From positions 1-9,963 of the forward strand of contig DIKT01000072.1 in the NCBI GenBank assembly GCA_002424635.1: DNA of 9,963 nt, given 5' to 3'. The position numbers were made by a program, and so were the translations under genes. Source of the DNA: Desulfobulbaceae bacterium UBA5611 (GTDB taxonomy: Bacteria > Desulfobacterota > Desulfobulbia > Desulfobulbales > Desulfocapsaceae). Every line of letters begins with the position of its first letter. Within the stretch, counting starts at the first letter, position 1. This document shows positions 7,009 to 9,963 of this stretch, piece by piece. The notes under the pieces are model-generated. The model was not told where the DNA came from and made no database searches. It saw only the letters and a program-made list of their open reading frames with translations.

Positions 7009-7824
7009 TCAGAAAAGACGGCGCAGCCGTATCTGATTGGCGAAAAAAAGTCGACTCTTCTGTAAACTACCAAAAGGCGAAATTGTTAATCTTGATGATA
7101 ACAAAGCTTTCTTGAGATAGGTTGGTGGCGATTCAGCTGCAAGACCATTGTCCTCTAAAAAAAAACCAAAGCTCCCCACACGTGAAGCTTCATCGGCCAA
7201 GGGTAAGGGATCACTACCGGGCAGGACCGCCATACCTGTTTTTTGGGCCAAATGAAAGTGATTAGGAGTTGGCCAGAACTGGGGACGACCGCCGTTATCA
7301 CCTAAAAACAGGTTACCATGGTCAGGATTCAGCATAAATTCCTCCACAATCTTTCCTCTTTTCCCCAGCCATTTACCCACGCCCCAAGGCAGTACCGGAA
7401 TACCGCCTAATTGCTGAATCCCGGCAACAGTGTCAGGCAAAGATAAACCACTGAGGCGATCCTGCTTCACAAAAAGAGCCAGGACCTCTATCTTTTCTGT
7501 CGTCACCACTTGATGACCGGCCACAATATGGATCTGATGCTCTGGACAATAGTTATGCACCACCAGCAGCGAGTTTTCATCGGTACCAGCTCGGGCAGTC
7601 CATTGTGCTGTTATCTGACACTGTTGCCTGGCCGCCAGTTTTAACGCCAGGCCCTGAAACCAGCTCTCTTGTGGTCCTTCAGTGAGCAGGAGCACATACG
7701 ATAAAGATGAGTCGCCAAGGGCATATTGTTTGGCGACCTCCTGAAAATTATGGAGGGCCGAATCAAGCAGCAGATCAATATCGAAGCAGTCATATACATG
7801 GACATGGGCATCTACTAATATCAT
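7009..7824 (-). CDS. PHP/amidohydrolase-like protein of unknown function
   Basis: A 271-residue protein with no signal peptide or membrane segment. The start MILVDAHVHVYD puts an HxH metal motif (His7, His9) at the first beta-strand, as in PHP and amidohydrolase barrels. Other conspicuous, conserved-looking segments are AGHQVVTTEKIEVLAL (102-117, resembling the strand-plus-Glu region of PHP proteins), GGIPVLPWGVGKW (140-152), LGDNGGRPQFWP (174-185) and LPGSDPLPL (201-209). A normal PHP site would have a DxH near the last of these, but here it is DPL, so the metal site may be incomplete or rearranged. I recognise the pattern as a family of uncharacterised proteins; I do not know its reaction. 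It starts 8 bases after the acyltransferase stop without a usable Shine-Dalgarno site and lies 21 bases before the GlpD-like gene, so the products probably work together. Phosphoesterase or other hydrolase activity is only a guess. Confidence 0.72.
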   Translation of the reverse strand: MILVDAHVHVYDCFDIDLLLDSALHNFQEVAKQYALGDSSLSYVLLLTEGPQESWFQGLALKLAARQQCQITAQWTARAGTDENSLLVVHNYCPEHQIHIVAGHQVVTTEKIEVLALFVKQDRLSGLSLPDTVAGIQQLGGIPVLPWGVGKWLGKRGKIVEEFMLNPDHGNLFLGDNGGRPQFWPTPNHFHLAQKTGMAVLPGSDPLPLADEASRVGSFGFFLEDNGLAAESPPTYLKKALLSSRLTISPFGSLQKSRLFFANQIRLRRLF

Positions 7825-7832
7825 TCTATGGT

Positions 7833-8870
7833 TCAGGTAATTACCTTTAACGACTTATGGTGAGCCCTGCCAGGTGCAAACAGATAGGGAAAATCCATCT
7901 GCCGGGCAATTTTATATAACATGACAGGAGCGAACAATCCGGCCCCGACCCCTATTATCATATGAATGAACGGATCTTCCAGATGCAAAAAATGGCGGAG
8001 AATGACTCTTGTCCCCACACCGGCCAACATATGCACCAGATAAATCTGCAAGGAATAGATACCAAGAGTCTGCACCACTTGACAGCATTTTTTCCGGGCC
8101 AGCAACTGGGCAAGGCTGAGACAAAAGGCTATCCCGAGAGCGGCCAGTAACAAAAAATAAAAGGGATGAAGGCCATTGGTTAAGCGAGCGGGTTCGATGC
8201 GGTATTCGAAAATATAGACTCCCACTACCAACAAACTAACAAGCAGACCGATAATAATCCATGGTGAAATGGTTAAATTTTCCAGCCCGCCGTTGTATTT
8301 TTTTATCAATACCGCCACGACAAAAAAAATAAATCCAGTAGAAAAGCCCTGCAGGGCCAGTATCTCCGACTTGATGGGGAAATAAAACAATAGAGCAGCA
8401 ATTACCAGCAGGGCTGCATATGTGAATTTATTCCAATGACGCAACAAGGCATAGATCACATACATCCATAACAGGGCATATAAATACCAGAACTGGGCCA
8501 AGGGTAGATAAGGAATGGCCCAGAGATCAGCAGCAGTAACACCTCTTGCAGAATGACCTGCAAACAATAATTCGCTGATGGCCTGCAGAAAAGACCAGAT
8601 CAGGTACGGGTAGACCAGAAATTTGATCTTGTCGCCGACAAACTCCCTGGCCCTTCTCTTATTGTAACTCTGCTCCACCAGGAAGCCGGCGAGAAAAAAG
8701 AATAAGGGCATATGGAAGCTATAGATGATACTGTCTGAGAGAGAAAAAAAATGCTCCTGAATTGGCAGTCCGGCATGATAGCCGCTGCTTAAAAGATGGG
8801 CATAAACCACCAGAATGATGCCGATGCCCTTTCCGTAATCTACCCACTCTCTTCTGTGCGCCATGGCCAT
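7833..8870 (-). CDS. Acyltransferase family 3 integral membrane protein (sugar O-acyltransferase type)
   Basis: A 345-residue polytopic membrane protein with about ten hydrophobic segments. REWVDYGKGIGIILVVYAH (7-25) is the classic first segment of acyltransferase-3 proteins, with the essential-type His at 25. It is followed by SFHMPLFFFLAGF (51-63), FWYLYALLWMYV (127-138) and YSLQIYLVHM (272-281). The family (OafA/OatA/WecH relatives) takes an acyl group from cytoplasmic acyl-CoA and places it on a sugar or peptide, usually acetylating or succinylating O-antigen, exopolysaccharide or lipid-linked sugar. There is no SGNH domain, so it is a stand-alone membrane subunit. ATG 8870 is used; an in-frame ATG two codons later (8864) is equally possible. 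It starts 28 bases after the stop of the upstream gene, with only a weak purine stretch as ribosome binding site. The acceptor is unknown. Confidence 0.9.
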   Translation of the reverse strand: MAMAHRREWVDYGKGIGIILVVYAHLLSSGYHAGLPIQEHFFSLSDSIIYSFHMPLFFFLAGFLVEQSYNKRRAREFVGDKIKFLVYPYLIWSFLQAISELLFAGHSARGVTAADLWAIPYLPLAQFWYLYALLWMYVIYALLRHWNKFTYAALLVIAALLFYFPIKSEILALQGFSTGFIFFVVAVLIKKYNGGLENLTISPWIIIGLLVSLLVVGVYIFEYRIEPARLTNGLHPFYFLLLAALGIAFCLSLAQLLARKKCCQVVQTLGIYSLQIYLVHMLAGVGTRVILRHFLHLEDPFIHMIIGVGAGLFAPVMLYKIARQMDFPYLFAPGRAHHKSLKVIT

Positions 8871-8898
8871 AAGATCTCGACAGGGTTACAACCTGACT

Positions 8899-9963
8899 TC
8901 AATTACGTATAACTTCAATGCCATCAAGTTGCAGGCTGGCCTTGCCGGTAAATTCCACCTGAAAGCTGAGCTCTTCATCACGAGTTAAGACAAATTCGAT
9001 ATCAACTCCTGTAAAGGCATTATCATTGAGCTCGCTGACAGTGATATTTTGCTGAGCGAAGATGATCAAGTCGTGTTCATCAGTAACTGACAAGGCTGCA
9101 GCAATATCTGCTTTATTTAAATGATCCGCGCCTTTCGTTCGCAGATAAAAACGCGCTTTATACTGTCCTTTACCGTATGTGCGATTAGGACCGTACACCA
9201 TTTTCCCCTGTTTGCTTTCCCCGACTATAGCTTCAACAACTTTGCCCGTTGACGCCTCCTTTTCCAGCATCAACTGTCCTGTGTCGCCAACCATCTTTGC
9301 TGCTTCAAGAAAGTTGAGCGGTACATCGTTATCCGCTGGGTAGATGGCTATCTGTTCAAGGCGCACACTGCCCTTCCCATAGTAGTAAACCCGGAACTCC
9401 ATTTTAGCTTTCTCGGCGATAGAAAAATCAAGATACATTTTCCGGTAGAGACTATCGCCCTGCTCACCTTTGACCTCTGCCTGCGCCAGAACAACCTGAT
9501 CTCCGTTCTCAACCACACTGGCTACTTCGATCCTGGCAATATCCTCCTCGCTCTCTCCATCTGTATGAATCATAAAATAACAACGATATTTTCCTGGTGA
9601 ATAAAGATCATATGGTCCATAGATTAAGAAACCCGGCTTATTCTTTCCGGCAGTAGCCGCGAAGACCTGCCTGTCAATTTCTTTATCCTCGACAATCTTC
9701 CCTGTTTCCTGATGCAGACGACTGTTGACACCATAAAAATAGGGCATACCATACCAATCAGTCACCTCGTTTTCTACTTCAGCAGGAACATGGTCTTTAA
9801 CCTTAAAAAGGTAGAGTTCCTGGTTGGGCCAGTCAAAAGTTTTAAAATGCATAACATTTTCCATGTCCACGAATTCCAGATAAGGAGATTGCCGCAGGCG
9901 TCTTACCGTCGTTATCGGCCCATAAGTTGATACTTTTTTCGGAAAGACGTTTTCATGATCATG
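8899..9963 (-). CDS. C-terminal part of an unrecognised protein with two tandem beta-rich repeats (5' end outside window)
   Basis: The reading frame is open from the TGA at 8899-8901 to base 9963 (354 codons), with no ATG in its first 31 codons. The GTG at 9870 lies inside this open frame, so it is probably an internal Val codon and the real start lies beyond the window. The visible N-terminal part (YGPITTVRRLRQSPYLEF, then WYGMPYFYGVN) matches no domain I know. The rest consists of two related segments of about 130 residues, each with a YGP-x-(5 to 8)-G-[KQ]-Y-[RK] core, a long polar beta-rich middle and an ending of the type Y/FxGxxSL/VxLxxIxI/V. This looks like a double beta-sandwich, similar in style to carbohydrate-binding or accessory C-terminal domains. 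No membrane segment is visible in this part. The gene heads the visible part of the operon, 28 bases before the acyltransferase gene. Function unknown. Confidence 0.75.
   Translation of the reverse strand, partial: HDHENVFPKKVSTYGPITTVRRLRQSPYLEFVDMENVMHFKTFDWPNQELYLFKVKDHVPAEVENEVTDWYGMPYFYGVNSRLHQETGKIVEDKEIDRQVFAATAGKNKPGFLIYGPYDLYSPGKYRCYFMIHTDGESEEDIARIEVASVVENGDQVVLAQAEVKGEQGDSLYRKMYLDFSIAEKAKMEFRVYYYGKGSVRLEQIAIYPADNDVPLNFLEAAKMVGDTGQLMLEKEASTGKVVEAIVGESKQGKMVYGPNRTYGKGQYKARFYLRTKGADHLNKADIAAALSVTDEHDLIIFAQQNITVSELNDNAFTGVDIEFVLTRDEELSFQVEFTGKASLQLDGIEVIRN
8902..9288 (-). repeat. Protein-level tandem repeat, copy 2 (beta-rich domain)
   Basis: This encodes the second copy: YGPNRTYGKGQYKARFYLRT core, middle ADIAAALSVTDEHDLIIFAQ and end FTGKASLQLDGIEVI. 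It runs to the stop codon, so the protein ends exactly with this domain. Boundaries are approximate. Confidence 0.65.
9331..9717 (-). repeat. Protein-level tandem repeat, copy 1 (beta-rich domain)
   Basis: This encodes the first of two diverged domain copies. Key points are the YGPYDLYSPGKYRCYFMIHT core, a polar strand-rich middle (IARIEVASVVENGDQVVLAQ) and the end YYYGKGSVRLEQIAIYP. It matches the second copy over the same order of motifs: YGP, Gly-x-Tyr-[Arg/Lys], then Gly-x-x-x-Leu or Val near the end. The similarity is visible in protein, not as a DNA repeat, so the duplication is old. Boundaries are approximate. Confidence 0.65.

Noticed and set aside
7835..7846. A 12-base perfect palindrome (AGGTAATTACCT) at the acyltransferase/PHP-like gene junction
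   Set aside because: It lies in the last codons of the acyltransferase gene, is short, has no loop or T-run for a terminator and no second copy that I saw; chance is sufficient.

Overview
The window looks like one stretch of a single long minus-strand operon from a Gram-negative bacterium. It holds nine genes, all on the minus strand, separated by gaps of 8 to 41 bases with no space for an independent gene. Transcription runs from the high coordinates to the low ones, and both ends are cut: the first gene is open past base 9963 and the last one runs off base 1. I see no RNA gene, insertion sequence, CRISPR array, origin or terminator. The set of families (surface-polysaccharide or glycolipid type) and the mid-range base composition would suit a Desulfobacterota (deltaproteobacterial) genome, but that is an inference, not something a marker gene shows.

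In order of transcription: (1) the C-terminal part of an unrecognised protein ending in two tandem beta-rich repeats (8899-9963, partial); (2) an integral-membrane acyltransferase-3 protein (7833-8870); (3) a PHP/amidohydrolase-like protein of unknown function (7009-7824); (4) an FAD-dependent oxidoreductase related to aerobic glycerol-3-phosphate dehydrogenase (5341-6987); (5) a class I SAM methyltransferase (4591-5328); (6) a GT4 glycosyltransferase (3423 to about 4574); (7) an AsnB-type glutamine amidotransferase (1516-3381); (8) an extended-SDR nucleotide-sugar epimerase/dehydratase-like protein (509-1492); (9) a left-handed beta-helix acyltransferase, cut at base 1 (1-478).

Together the genes read as a tailoring and assembly module for a surface glycan or glycolipid: one glycosyltransferase to add a sugar, an SDR to make or modify a sugar, and four possible decorating activities (two unrelated acyltransferases, a methyltransferase, an amidotransferase). 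The two least expected members are the GlpD-like oxidoreductase, which has lost a substrate-phosphate arginine of true glycerol-3-phosphate dehydrogenase, and the PHP-like protein, whose metal site looks incomplete. They sit next to each other and are the best candidates for undescribed chemistry here. Only asnB and the SDR have strong Shine-Dalgarno sequences. The other internal genes have weak or no such site and are probably translated by coupling to the gene before them.
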